A DNA stretch of 37,379 nucleotides from an uncultured Gammaproteobacteria bacterium (GTDB lineage: Bacteria > Pseudomonadota > Gammaproteobacteria > SZUA-229), in NCBI GenBank assembly GCA_913065105.1, contig CAJXZZ010000023.1, positions 1 to 37,379 of the forward strand, written 5' to 3'. Both the position numbers and the translations under genes were made by a program. This document shows, in pieces, positions 27,819-36,587 of this stretch (position 1 is its first letter; each line of letters begins with the position of its first letter). Under the pieces are notes generated by a model. That model did not search any database. It had not been told where the DNA came from and saw only the letters and a program-made list of their open reading frames with translations.

Positions 27819-28673
27819 TCAAGGGGCGATTTTCGTATTGTTATTGATTTCGACAGGGCGGATCAGCTGATCATAGGCTGCGATATCGAGATGATATTCA
27901 AGGCCTGTGTCAGGACGAGCGAGTATCAGCCAGGGCTCGATGTCGGTAATAATGTAGCGAACGGGTTGTTCTATATCCTTTAAATAGATAAATACTTCGC
28001 CAAGTTCATCACGTTGTAAATATGCATGCACCCCGAATGCCTGGTTATGTTGCCAGTGATCTATGGCTTTAGCGATGTTGTCGGCACTCATGCCGATATT
28101 GCTTCGCCATAAACCTTTGTCGTCTTTAGCGATGGTCTGATTTATAAGTACAAGCTTTTCGATGGCGCTGTTAGCCGGTAATAAATTAAGAGAAACCAGC
28201 GTGCTAAAGTGTGAACTGATTAGCGGGTAATAGACATCCTCGATGGTATAGATGCTCTGGTTTACTCTGATGTAGCGCAGATTGGTGGCGGCATTGATGA
28301 CGCCAAAAGCAACAGTGTTGTCATCGAACTGAATGCTTGTTTTTGGTTTTGCCAAACCGATCTTATCAATATCTATTTCTGATACATCGTACTGATTATG
28401 AACAGGTGCGACTACCAGTTCTATTAGAGAGCTGATGCGAAAATTGTTTGCGGCAACAGAAACTGGTCGTGTGATTTGCCATTGTTTATCACTTAGCCTG
28501 TTAATTACTGTCGAGTTTTTATTGTGCTGGATTTTAATTAAAGCGATATCGTTTGGGTTGATGTCAGTCAACTGCTGCAAGCGTGTGTTTTGTTCTTCGC
28601 TGAAATAAATGATAAAAGCCAACGAGATAACGACGATGAAAAGAACCAGGTTAAGTATGTTTATTTTGCTCAT
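27819..28673 (-). CDS. DUF4340-type membrane-anchored protein of the Gld-like ABC operon
   Basis: The 284-aa product has one N-terminal membrane helix (INILNLVLFIVVISLAFIIYF) and a long periplasmic part. The segments IALIKIQHNKNSTVINRLSDKQWQITRPV and later LVLINQTIAKDDKGLWRSNI are typical of DUF4340, whose repeats test a residue against a target value of the form 'W.i..P'. The family regularly follows GldG-like proteins, and here it starts 13 bases after one. Its role in the complex is unknown, and no catalytic motif is visible. Confidence 0.75.
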   Translation of the reverse strand: MSKINILNLVLFIVVISLAFIIYFSEEQNTRLQQLTDINPNDIALIKIQHNKNSTVINRLSDKQWQITRPVSVAANNFRISSLIELVVAPVHNQYDVSEIDIDKIGLAKPKTSIQFDDNTVAFGVINAATNLRYIRVNQSIYTIEDVYYPLISSHFSTLVSLNLLPANSAIEKLVLINQTIAKDDKGLWRSNIGMSADNIAKAIDHWQHNQAFGVHAYLQRDELGEVFIYLKDIEQPVRYIITDIEPWLILARPDTGLEYHLDIAAYDQLIRPVEINNNTKIAP

Positions 28674-28686
28674 GTTGATCTCTGCA

Positions 28687-30081
28687 TCAATTGTTTTTGC
28701 GTCTGTACCAGATGCGAAAACCGATAATCAGCAAAAGCAGTGGTATGACTAAGAAGAAACCAAAAGCAATGATCATTAACTGCGTATCATTTAACTCAAG
28801 TTTCGTGTCGGCTGAAGCCTGTACTTCTACGGATACAAAATCATCGTCGCCGATTAACCAGTTGAAGATATTTAGGCCAAGATTAAGATTGGCTCCAGCG
28901 CCGATGTAACCGTCAGAAAGAAAATCACTGTCACCGATAACTACAGCACGTTGAGTCTGAGGTTTGGCATTTGGCAGTGAGATGGATGAATCAATATTAC
29001 GGTGTAAAGCTACTGCAATAGTTACAGGGCCTGCGATGTCACCGCTGCTGGAATCAAACACCATCTCGTCAGATATGCCGCTCATTTCAGACCAGCTTTT
29101 GCCATACGAACTAAACAGGGCTTCAAGCTGCCAGTTGTTTACCGTGGCATCGTTAGTCAGTGGACTGATGCCACGTGTTATAGGAAACAAGGTGTTATAA
29201 CGAATAGTACTGGTGATGATGTGCGGATAAAATTCGGTGACTGGAATAATGGCAGGGTGAGGTATGTTCAATGTTTTTCTGAGGTCGGCGTTATTATCTA
29301 CGATGACGCCTGCCTGTAGCTGTAAGCCAAATGATGATGCAATTTTATCGAGACCCTGAAGTTCTCCAGGATCGGCCAGCCACAACAGGTTGCCGCCATC
29401 GTTAATAAAACTTTCTAGCTGTGTAATTTCACCAGCTAAATATTCGTTTATAGGTGCAGCGACAACCAGTATTTTGGTATTAGCGGGTAAGGCCTTCTCT
29501 AATAGATTTACCGTCTGCAGGTTAAAGCCCATCTGTTTGAGCTGTTTATGCAATTCTGAATAGGCGCGTTTATTACTGCCATTGATATCGCGTTCGCCAT
29601 GACCCGTTAAAAAGACCACCTGCTGATTATCGCGCCGATTTAATCGTAGTAGAGCATTGCTGATTGCCTGCTCGCCTAATGAGTCAATATGTTCCATGCG
29701 ATTGTTATAATAGATAACAAAAGCAAATGGTTTGTTCATTACGATACCGTCTTGTTGTGCCTGATCGATATCGATGTCCGGGTTTAATAAACGTAGATTA
29801 AAGTCGGGTTTGATGTGCTGATAACGGCCAATAATTTCTTTGATGGCCTGCCTGGTCACGTCATCCGTGGTGTAGGCATGAACGGTTATACTTTTATCTA
29901 ACATGTAAAGTAAGTCGATGCTGTTATCTGATAACGAGTGCCGTTTGTTTGCGGTTAAATCGTATTGATAGTTATAGTGGTTGCTGATCCACGCCAGCAT
30001 GCCGATACCACTGATAAATAACAGCAGAAAAACTATCCGTTGAATAGTTAGTTGTAAGCGCGATTGGTTAGATAGTTTCAT
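28687..30081 (-). CDS. GldG-like ABC-associated periplasmic protein
   Basis: The 464-aa protein has an N-terminal helix (IVFLLLFISGIGMLAWI, about 14-30), a large periplasmic part and a C-terminal helix (LMIIAFGFFLVIPLLLLIIGF) followed by a basic tail. YQYDLTANKRHSLSDNSIDLL near residue 38 and ITVHAYTT are hallmark opening segments of GldG/DUF7088. VVFLTGHGERDIN near 155, ILVVAAPINEYLAGEITQLESFINDGGNLLWLADP and VVIGDSDFLSDGYIGAG follow the GIFT/ThuA-like fold of these proteins. In Bacteroidetes GldG works with GldA and GldF in gliding; in proteobacteria the same set has no assigned substrate. A 17-bp repeat lies in the 51-base gap before its start. Confidence 0.85.
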   Translation of the reverse strand: MKLSNQSRLQLTIQRIVFLLLFISGIGMLAWISNHYNYQYDLTANKRHSLSDNSIDLLYMLDKSITVHAYTTDDVTRQAIKEIIGRYQHIKPDFNLRLLNPDIDIDQAQQDGIVMNKPFAFVIYYNNRMEHIDSLGEQAISNALLRLNRRDNQQVVFLTGHGERDINGSNKRAYSELHKQLKQMGFNLQTVNLLEKALPANTKILVVAAPINEYLAGEITQLESFINDGGNLLWLADPGELQGLDKIASSFGLQLQAGVIVDNNADLRKTLNIPHPAIIPVTEFYPHIITSTIRYNTLFPITRGISPLTNDATVNNWQLEALFSSYGKSWSEMSGISDEMVFDSSSGDIAGPVTIAVALHRNIDSSISLPNAKPQTQRAVVIGDSDFLSDGYIGAGANLNLGLNIFNWLIGDDDFVSVEVQASADTKLELNDTQLMIIAFGFFLVIPLLLLIIGFRIWYRRKNN

Positions 30082-30101
30082 GGTTGTTTTAAAACTTTTC
30101 A

Positions 30102-30118
30102 GCGTCTCTGCGGTGAAT
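30102..30118 (-). repeat. 17-bp repeat before the GldG-like gene (inverted copy)
   Basis: The reverse complement is ATTCACCGCAGAGACGC, identical to 26452-26468. It fills much of the gap between the permease stop and the GldG-like start. Confidence 0.6.
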
Positions 30119-30132
30119 GCTTTGCATTTTGA

Positions 30133-30885
30133 TCACGACTGTAAACGTTGTGTTTCTAACTGTCTTATTGCCAGAACAATAAAACCGAAAATAAACAATA
30201 AAAAGTAAGCGATATCACGGGTGTTTAATATGCCGCGTAACAGTGCTGTAAAATGTACATGCAAAGACAAATAGCTGAATACATTATTGCCGTCTGTGGC
30301 TGACGCGTTACTGACATTAAGCATCCATAACAGCAGTAACAGGCCAAAAGTGCTTATTGCTGCAATCATAGGGTTATCGGTTAATGACGACATATAAAGC
30401 CCGGCTGCACTAAATGCGGCCAGTGCAAGAAATAAACCGAAAACGCCAGAAAATAATTTAGTCAGGTCCAGTTCTGTTCCCATAGCGAGTGAAAGCGGCA
30501 TCAGTGTTATTAAAACCAAAAGACATACAATAAAAAATAATAAACCTAAATATTTACCCAGCACGATCTCAGTGATGCTTACCGGTGCGCTGAGTAACAG
30601 ACTGATGGTTTTATTGCGTTTTTCTTCGCTGATCAATCGCATGGTTAATAACGGCATGACCATCAGCAATACGATGCTGGCGAGTTCAAATAACGGTGAG
30701 GCAATTAGATCAGTAACGCCCGGTGCATTTTTTAACGTGGTTAATTCTGACTGAATGCTAAAAAATACATCGATAGATGAGAAAAAAGACCACGCCAGAA
30801 TAACTTGAACCACAGCCAATATCACCCACGCCAGTGGCGACATAAACATGCTGCGAAATTCGCGTTTAGCAATTGTCAGTATCAT
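30133..30885 (-). CDS. ABC-2 type permease (GldF-like)
   Basis: The 250-aa product is the membrane half of an ABC-2 exporter. It opens MILTIAKREFRSMFMSPLAWVILA, the usual start of GldF/NosY-like permeases, and has about six membrane helices, including LASIVLLMVMPLLTMRLISEEKRNKT-type segments near 85 and LFFIVCLLVLITLMPLSLAMG near 125. The frame runs further upstream to 30996, but the ATG at 30885 is right: it shares its A with the TGA stop of the ATPase gene (TGATG junction), which indicates translational coupling. Confidence 0.9.
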   Translation of the reverse strand: MILTIAKREFRSMFMSPLAWVILAVVQVILAWSFFSSIDVFFSIQSELTTLKNAPGVTDLIASPLFELASIVLLMVMPLLTMRLISEEKRNKTISLLLSAPVSITEIVLGKYLGLLFFIVCLLVLITLMPLSLAMGTELDLTKLFSGVFGLFLALAAFSAAGLYMSSLTDNPMIAAISTFGLLLLLWMLNVSNASATDGNNVFSYLSLHVHFTALLRGILNTRDIAYFLLFIFGFIVLAIRQLETQRLQS

Positions 30886-31829
30886 CACGATGTTTCGACC
30901 ATGTTTTTTTCGCGCATATCGATATCCCCTACCGTTAGATCGATAAAGATCTGTTCCAGCGAAGTTTGCCTGGCGGTGAAGCGGCTGAGACCCCATTTCA
31001 GTTTTACGATATATTCGATAAGTTGTTCTGCGTTCAGATCGCTATCGATTATAAAATTATTGTTATCGATCTGTTCGACAGAAATGAAAGCATCATGGCT
31101 CGCGATTTCATCCTGAGTAACAGTGTCAGTGAGTGACATTTCGTATTGTGTCGTTTGTTTGTGCAACAGTTCGTCAATGCTGGAGCTGTAGACCAGGTTG
31201 CCATGATTGATGATCTGCACCCGGCTGCATAACGCCTGAACTTCGGGCAGGATATGTGTGCATAAAATAATGCCATGGGTTTCACCCAGTGTTTTTATCA
31301 ACTGGCGTATTTCCAGGATCTGAATCGGATCAAGCCCAACGGTGGGTTCATCCAGAATAATAACCGGTGGTGAATGTAAGATAGCCTGCGCGATGCCGAC
31401 GCGTTGCTGAAAACCTTTTGACAGATTGTTGATCAAACGATGGCGCACATCACCCAGACCACAACGTTCAATCGCGGAATCGCACACGCTAGTAAGCTGT
31501 GTTTTGGTTATGAGGTGTAAGCGACCACAAAACTGCAGATACTCTGTCACAGTCATCTCTTTATAGAGTGGCGGATTTTCAGGTAGATAGCCTAAGGACG
31601 CTTTCGCGGCTTTAGGTTTATCTAATAGATCGATGCCATTAATGCTTATCTCGCCAAAAGTAGGCGCCAGGTTACCGCTCAACATCTGCATGGTGGAAGT
31701 CTTGCCTGCCCCATTGGGGCCAAGAAAACCCAGAATGTCGCCGGCAGCCAGCTCAAAGCTGATGTTATTGACCGCGCAGAAGTCGCCGTAGTGACGAGTC
31801 AGATTGTTAACAGAGATAAGCGAAGACAT
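30885..31829 (-). CDS. ABC transporter ATPase (GldA-like)
   Basis: The 314-aa product is a single ABC ATPase domain with a C-terminal extension. Walker A is [12 protein letters not shown] near residue 36, the Q-loop lies in LGYLPENPPLYKEMTV, the signature is LSKGFQQRVGIAQAI near 135 and Walker B is VIILDEPTVGLDPIQ near 155, with the switch histidine in CTHILPEVQ. The last third (SLEQIFIDLTVG at the end) is the regulatory extension of the GldA/CcmA group. It energises the adjacent permease and is the promoter-proximal gene of the minus-strand series, with a 178-base divergent gap before it. Confidence 0.93.
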   Translation of the reverse strand: MSSLISVNNLTRHYGDFCAVNNISFELAAGDILGFLGPNGAGKTSTMQMLSGNLAPTFGEISINGIDLLDKPKAAKASLGYLPENPPLYKEMTVTEYLQFCGRLHLITKTQLTSVCDSAIERCGLGDVRHRLINNLSKGFQQRVGIAQAILHSPPVIILDEPTVGLDPIQILEIRQLIKTLGETHGIILCTHILPEVQALCSRVQIINHGNLVYSSSIDELLHKQTTQYEMSLTDTVTQDEIASHDAFISVEQIDNNNFIIDSDLNAEQLIEYIVKLKWGLSRFTARQTSLEQIFIDLTVGDIDMREKNMVETS

Positions 31830-32007
31830 GGGGCGTTATTATTACTGAATTGAGTATACATGCAAGTAAAAACTAAGATATTTACCCCCTGCGTTACCTT
31901 TTTCACCTGCTGATCATCCGGGCAGAAATTTATCAAAAAACACTCTATAATCGACAAGGTCTACTGATTAACAATATTTGCGAATATAACGTGTAAAAGG
32001 TGAACAA

Positions 32008-32337
32008 ATGATTAGATATGGTGAATTAGATCAAGCGATTTCTATATATACTCGGACTGATGACGCACATGAGAATATTCCTGTTGAATACTATCGGCAA
32101 GTCATGAAATTAGCCATTGCGTTGAATAATGACGGCAAACATTGGGATATGCAGCAGTCTGCAGCTATTCTGCTGTTTCTTGCATTTAGCGACGGCCATC
32201 TACAACCTAATCAGCTTAGTTCCAGCGGTCTGATGGCTCTGGATCATGCAGAAAACCTTATGCTGGATTATGATCTGAAAACGGACAAGGCTAATAATGT
32301 GAGCAATATTTTACTTAAAGCTGTCGGCTATAAGTAA
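32008..32337 (+). CDS. Hypothetical protein, 109 aa
   Basis: I do not recognise this protein. It is soluble, without signal peptide, cysteine or metal motif, and looks largely helical (EYYRQVMKLAIALNNDGKHW, AAILLFLAFSDG, SSSGLMALDHAENLMLDYDL). The ATG has a good ribosome site (AAAAGGTGAAC), so it is likely to be translated. It precedes the protease-FHA pair on the same strand by 151 bases, which is compatible with, but does not show, a shared transcript. Confidence 0.6.
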   Translation: MIRYGELDQAISIYTRTDDAHENIPVEYYRQVMKLAIALNNDGKHWDMQQSAAILLFLAFSDGHLQPNQLSSSGLMALDHAENLMLDYDLKTDKANNVSNILLKAVGYK

Positions 32338-32488
32338 ACGACCAGGCGTATTGGTTCCAGGTCTAAAATTTATTGCTTCTGCCAATACAACGTTTTAAAC
32401 ATCCACCGCACTGACAGTTAAGGAATGACATGTCCACCTTCGCTAACATAACCGGTTTTTTATAGAGAGCAACTTAAAAGACCGACTT

Positions 32489-33769
32489 ATGTATTCATAT
32501 CTAAAACGACCATTACTGCATTACCTCAGCTTTACCCTCGTCGCATTGTTTCTATCGGCACATCAGGTGAATGCTGGCAGTCAGGATACTTATGAGAAAG
32601 TTAGGCCTAGCGTACTACAGGTTCTTATTCTTGATAAAACCAGCGGTACTAAGTCGAGTTTTGGTTCAGGATTTTTTGCCGGTGATGGTTATATAGTCAC
32701 CAATTTTCATGTCATATCTGATCTGGTGTTTCATCCTGAACGCCACCGAGCACAATACCGAAATGCAGATGATGAACGAGGCGATCTGACGTTATTATAT
32801 TTTGATGTCGTTAATGATCTTGCAGTGTTGCGTAGTGACAACTATCAGGGGCCTGGCTTGAAGATAGCACAGCAGCCGCCTCATAACGGAGAGCGTATTT
32901 ATGCGATGGGGCATCCACATGATCTTGGTCTTAGTGTTGTAGAGGGCACCTATAATGGACTGTTAGAAGATAAACTGATTCCGCGCATTCACTATACAGG
33001 ATCACTTAACCCGGGAATGAGCGGCGGACCAGCGCTAGATAAAGACAATAACCTGGTCGGCGTCAATGTATCGGGTATGGGTGATCAGGTGAGTTTTCTT
33101 GTGCCTGCGCGATACGTGTCTGAGATGTTAAATAATGTTAAAACGTATCAGAACGTTGACTTTAAAAAACTGGTCAGTCAACAACTAGATATACATCAGA
33201 AAACCTATCTGCAACCAATTCTAAATAAAGCGTTCAATCAAATATCACTGGGCCCATATCTCGTGCCCGGTAAACTCACTCAAGCATTCGAATGTTGGGG
33301 TAGCACTAGTGAGCCCGATGAGAGACTTTACAATGCGAGTAGTCACAAATGTGAGACATCAGATTATATCTACCTCAGTGCCGATGATTACACGGGCACG
33401 ATCGAGTACAAACATGAGTATTTTGAAACCGAAAAACTTGGCGTGCAACGTTTTTATGGTTTCTTAGAAAGGCATTTCCCATTGATACACGTTACTACTG
33501 ACGCAGATGAAAAACGCGTCACTTCTTTCGTATGCAAACAGGGGTTAGTTGAAAATAATAAATTACACATGAAATTAGTGTCTTGCTTGCGAGGCCACAA
33601 AGTTGTTGATGGATTGTATGATGCATTCATTATTCTCACTACAGTAGAGCAGGATGATGCAGCCCTGTATTCGGTGGCAATGGTTTCTGGTGTTAGTTAT
33701 GAAAATGGAATTGCTTTTCAAAGACTCTACCTGGATGCCATAAGTATGCAGGCCGAGGGTGAGGAATGA
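32489..33769 (+). CDS. Secreted trypsin-like serine protease with a novel C-terminal domain
   Basis: The 426-aa product has a signal peptide (LHYLSFTLVALFLSAHQVNA, cleavage near 29), then a trypsin-fold (S1C-like) domain of about 185 residues. The triad is complete: His74 in IVTNFHVISD, Asp110 in VVNDLAVL and Ser178 in NPGMSGGPAL. No PDZ domain follows, unlike DegP/DegS. The rest (about 225-426) is an unassigned domain holding all four cysteines of the mature protein (269, 288, 349, 366), probably two disulfides, which fits a periplasmic location. The stop overlaps the start of the FHA membrane protein gene, so the two are translationally coupled and probably act together. Confidence 0.85.
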   Translation: MYSYLKRPLLHYLSFTLVALFLSAHQVNAGSQDTYEKVRPSVLQVLILDKTSGTKSSFGSGFFAGDGYIVTNFHVISDLVFHPERHRAQYRNADDERGDLTLLYFDVVNDLAVLRSDNYQGPGLKIAQQPPHNGERIYAMGHPHDLGLSVVEGTYNGLLEDKLIPRIHYTGSLNPGMSGGPALDKDNNLVGVNVSGMGDQVSFLVPARYVSEMLNNVKTYQNVDFKKLVSQQLDIHQKTYLQPILNKAFNQISLGPYLVPGKLTQAFECWGSTSEPDERLYNASSHKCETSDYIYLSADDYTGTIEYKHEYFETEKLGVQRFYGFLERHFPLIHVTTDADEKRVTSFVCKQGLVENNKLHMKLVSCLRGHKVVDGLYDAFIILTTVEQDDAALYSVAMVSGVSYENGIAFQRLYLDAISMQAEGEE

Positions 33770-34755
33770 TGATGTCCACACTGTCAGAATATTTTCTCGA
33801 AGTAGTAGATCGTAGCGGACTGGTTAGAGAGCGTGTGTCGCTTGATCAGTCTCCCGTGATTATTGGTCGAGCGTACGACTGCCAGGTAATAATCGACGAC
33901 CCCTATGTATGCCCCCAGCACGTCAAAGTTTCTTTAGTCGAAAATGGCGAGTTACTTATTGAAGATCTGGGGAGTGTAAATGGGCTTTCTGTCACCAAAC
34001 ACGGCGCAAAACAATCACAGTTGCAGCTACGTCCAGGGGGTGACTGTTTTATCGGATGGACGAAGCTCAGGTTTCGGCGTCGTGATGAACAAGTCCTTCC
34101 AGCGCGCCATGATCACTCGCGCCAGCTTGTATTCAGTTTGCTACAACAACCTAAGTTTTTGGCAATACTAATCATATTTCCATTTCTCCAGTTAATGTTT
34201 AGTAGTTGGCTGGAGGAAGCGCGTCAGGTAGAGCCATACACTTTGCTGGTTGCGCCTGCGACAGTTTATATCTTTCTGCTCATATGGGCGCTGGTATGGT
34301 CAGTAGTGGGTAAATTGTTAGTACATCGAGCCTGTTTTTTTACGCATTTCGCCTTAGCGTCTGTAATGACTGGTTTGATACTAATTGCAGACAGTGTTAT
34401 TGCTTATGTCTTATTTATGTTCGATATGGATTTACTGCAGACCTATGTCCAATTGCTAATTAGTTTTATCATCACAGTGGTAATAATTTATGCACATCTG
34501 CATTTTGCAAGTCGGACAAAACCAAAAAGTCAGCTGCTTATAGCCGTGCTCATCAGTGCGATGTTTACTGTTTTTTCAGTGTATATCGAGTACGAAGGCG
34601 ACGATGAGTTTTCCTCTTCGCCTGAGTATAGTGTTTATATCAAGCCGCCTATGTTTGTGTTTGGTTCAACGCAAACTACCGATGAATTTTTATCAGGTAT
34701 GGACGAGGTAGAGCGTGAAGTCGATACATTAAAGAAAGCAAAGAAATTTGATTAG
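33766..34755 (+). CDS. FHA-domain protein with five membrane helices
   Basis: The 329-aa protein has an N-terminal FHA domain (about 10-105): GR at 34-35 in VIIGRAYDCQVIIDDP, CPQH at 49-52 in place of the usual SxxH, and GSVNGLSV at 69-76 in place of NGT. Phosphothreonine contacts are therefore partly altered. Five hydrophobic segments follow, near 130-150, 157-185, 189-222, 225-248 and 254-276. A cytoplasmic FHA with five helices places the acidic tail (YEGDDEFSSSPEY to the end) in the periplasm, with the protease encoded just upstream. The gene opens with three successive ATGs at 33766, 33769 and 33772; the GAGGA at 33761 suits the third best. Confidence 0.8.
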   Translation: MMMSTLSEYFLEVVDRSGLVRERVSLDQSPVIIGRAYDCQVIIDDPYVCPQHVKVSLVENGELLIEDLGSVNGLSVTKHGAKQSQLQLRPGGDCFIGWTKLRFRRRDEQVLPARHDHSRQLVFSLLQQPKFLAILIIFPFLQLMFSSWLEEARQVEPYTLLVAPATVYIFLLIWALVWSVVGKLLVHRACFFTHFALASVMTGLILIADSVIAYVLFMFDMDLLQTYVQLLISFIITVVIIYAHLHFASRTKPKSQLLIAVLISAMFTVFSVYIEYEGDDEFSSSPEYSVYIKPPMFVFGSTQTTDEFLSGMDEVEREVDTLKKAKKFD

Positions 34756-34841
34756 AGCATCAAAGGGGCGGGCGCCAGTGATGATAAATAATTTTGCCAT
34801 TCTCAGAGTACAATAAGCATAAAACAAAGTAGTATCACCCC

Positions 34842-35828
34842 ATGTCAGCAATCGTCTCAATCAAAGATCTATCCAAAACCTACCAGTCCGGTTTTCGGGC
34901 GTTGAAAAACGTTGATCTGGATATCGCCGATGGTGAAATTCTGGCTTTACTGGGGCCAAATGGTGCAGGCAAAACCACGTTAATCTCTATCATTTGCGGC
35001 ATCGTATCGCCGAGCGCGGGCACAGTGGCCGTCAATGGTTTTGATAATGTGAGCGATTATCGTAAGACCCGCGCATTAATTGGCCTGGTACCGCAGGAAC
35101 TCACGCTGGGTCAGTTTGATACCGTGTGGAATACCGTGCGTTTCAGCCGTGGTTTGTTCGGCAAAAAAAGCAACGATGCCTATCTCGAACAGCTGTTGAA
35201 AGACCTGTCTTTATTCGACAAAAAAGACAATGAGCTGAGAGCGTTATCCGGTGGCATGAAACGCCGGGTATTAATCGCCAAAGCCTTATCACACGAACCC
35301 AAAATATTATTTCTCGATGAGCCAACCGCCGGTGTTGATGTCGAGCTGCGCAAAGATATGTGGAATATCGTGCGGCGACTGCGCGATTCGGGCGTAACCA
35401 TCATCCTCACCACACACTACATCGAAGAAGCCGAAGAGATAGCCGACCGCATCGGCATTATCAGTAATGGTGAGTTATTACTGGTCGAAGACAAACAGGC
35501 GTTGATGCACAACCTGGGTAAAAAACAATTGATCGTCGAGTTAAAAGAATCCGCACCCGGCCTGCCGCAATCACTGGCAAAATACGATCTGGAATTATCT
35601 GACGACGGTGAACAGCTCACCTATACCTATGACACCATGAGTGACAGCACCGGCATCACCGATATGCTGCAGGCAATTCAAAGCGCAGGGCTGTTACTCA
35701 AGGATATGCAGATCAAACAGAGTTCGTTAGAAGATATTTTTGTTGATCTGGTCAGGGTCGATAAGGAGCCGGTTGATCAGAAGTCAGTCGATAAGAAACA
35801 GGCCGATCTGGCGGAGGCGAAGTCATGA
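34842..35828 (+). CDS. yadG: ABC exporter ATPase (YadG-like)
   Basis: The 328-aa product is an ABC-2 exporter ATPase close to E. coli YadG by eye. Walker A is [14 protein letters not shown] near residue 37, the Q-loop lies in [15 protein letters not shown], the signature is [15 protein letters not shown] near 140, and Walker B is [20 protein letters not shown] near 158, followed by the switch histidine in [12 protein letters not shown]. The C-terminal end is unusual: five pentapeptides, [25 protein letters not shown], encoded by 15-bp units (35742-35816). The stop overlaps the permease start by four bases (ATGA). Confidence 0.93.
   Translation: MSAIVSIKDLSKTYQSGFRALKNVDLDIADGEILALLGPNGAGKTTLISIICGIVSPSAGTVAVNGFDNVSDYRKTRALIGLVPQELTLGQFDTVWNTVRFSRGLFGKKSNDAYLEQLLKDLSLFDKKDNELRALSGGMKRRVLIAKALSHEPKILFLDEPTAGVDVELRKDMWNIVRRLRDSGVTIILTTHYIEEAEEIADRIGIISNGELLLVEDKQALMHNLGKKQLIVELKESAPGLPQSLAKYDLELSDDGEQLTYTYDTMSDSTGITDMLQAIQSAGLLLKDMQIKQSSLEDIFVDLVRVDKEPVDQKSVDKKQADLAEAKS
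35742..35816 (+). repeat. Five 15-bp tandem units at the end of the YadG-like gene
   Basis: Units start at 35742, 35757, 35772, 35787 and 35802 and read GT(T/C)GAT-type heads followed by variable codons. They give a charged pentapeptide tail absent from E. coli YadG. Confidence 0.6.
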
Positions 35829-36586
35829 ATTTCCAGGCGATAAAAGTCATCTTCCTGCAAGAAATGTTACGCGCCTGGGAAACCCTGTTTCAAAGCCTGG
35901 CATCACCGGTTATATCAACCTGTCTGTATTTCATCGTGTTTGGTTCGGCTATCGGTTCACGCATACAAAGTATAGACGGCGTCTCATACGGCCTGTTTAT
36001 CGTGCCGGGGTTAACCATGTTGTCATTACTCACACAGAGTATCGCCAATGCTTCGTTTGGTATCTTCTTCCCTAAATTTACCGGCACCATTTACGAGATA
36101 CATTCAGCACCTATCTCATATTTAGAAATAATCATCGGTTATGTCGGTGCCGCCGCCACCAAATCGTTGATCATCGGTTGCATCATCCTGCTGACCGCCA
36201 GTTTTTTTGTAGATTTAAATATTGCGCATCCGGTATGGATGGTCACTTTCTTAATACTCACCTGCATATCATTTAGCCTGTTCGGTTTCATCATAGGGTT
36301 GTGGGCAAATGACTTTGAAAAACTACAGGTCATTCCGCTGTTAGTTATTACCCCGCTGGTATTTCTTGGTGGCAGTTTCTACTCGGTGAGCATGTTGCCA
36401 CCGTTCTGGCAGACGGTCACACTGTTCAACCCGGTGGTTTATCTCATCAGTGGTTTTCGCTGGAGTTTTTTTGAAGTGTCCGATGTCAGTGTCGGTGTAA
36501 GCCTGACGATGATTCTTGGTTTTCTGGTTATATGCATCGCCATAGTGGGCTGGATGTTTAAGACGGGTTATCGGGTCAAACAATAA
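35825..36586 (+). CDS. yadH: ABC-2 type exporter permease (YadH-like)
   Basis: The 253-aa product is the membrane partner of the preceding ATPase and matches E. coli YadH by eye. It has [12 protein letters not shown] near 37, [25 protein letters not shown] near 55, a conserved [17 protein letters not shown] segment near 97, and [20 protein letters not shown] followed by [16 protein letters not shown] near 200. Six membrane helices are expected. The ATG overlaps the ATPase stop by four bases. The exported substrate of YadGH is not established. Confidence 0.93.
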   Translation: MNFQAIKVIFLQEMLRAWETLFQSLASPVISTCLYFIVFGSAIGSRIQSIDGVSYGLFIVPGLTMLSLLTQSIANASFGIFFPKFTGTIYEIHSAPISYLEIIIGYVGAAATKSLIIGCIILLTASFFVDLNIAHPVWMVTFLILTCISFSLFGFIIGLWANDFEKLQVIPLLVITPLVFLGGSFYSVSMLPPFWQTVTLFNPVVYLISGFRWSFFEVSDVSVGVSLTMILGFLVICIAIVGWMFKTGYRVKQ

Positions 36587-36587
36587 A

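Noticed and set aside
30886-30996. Upstream extension of the Gld-like permease to a 287-aa frame
   Set aside because: It overlaps the ATPase gene and adds a basic non-membrane stretch; the TGATG junction marks the real start.
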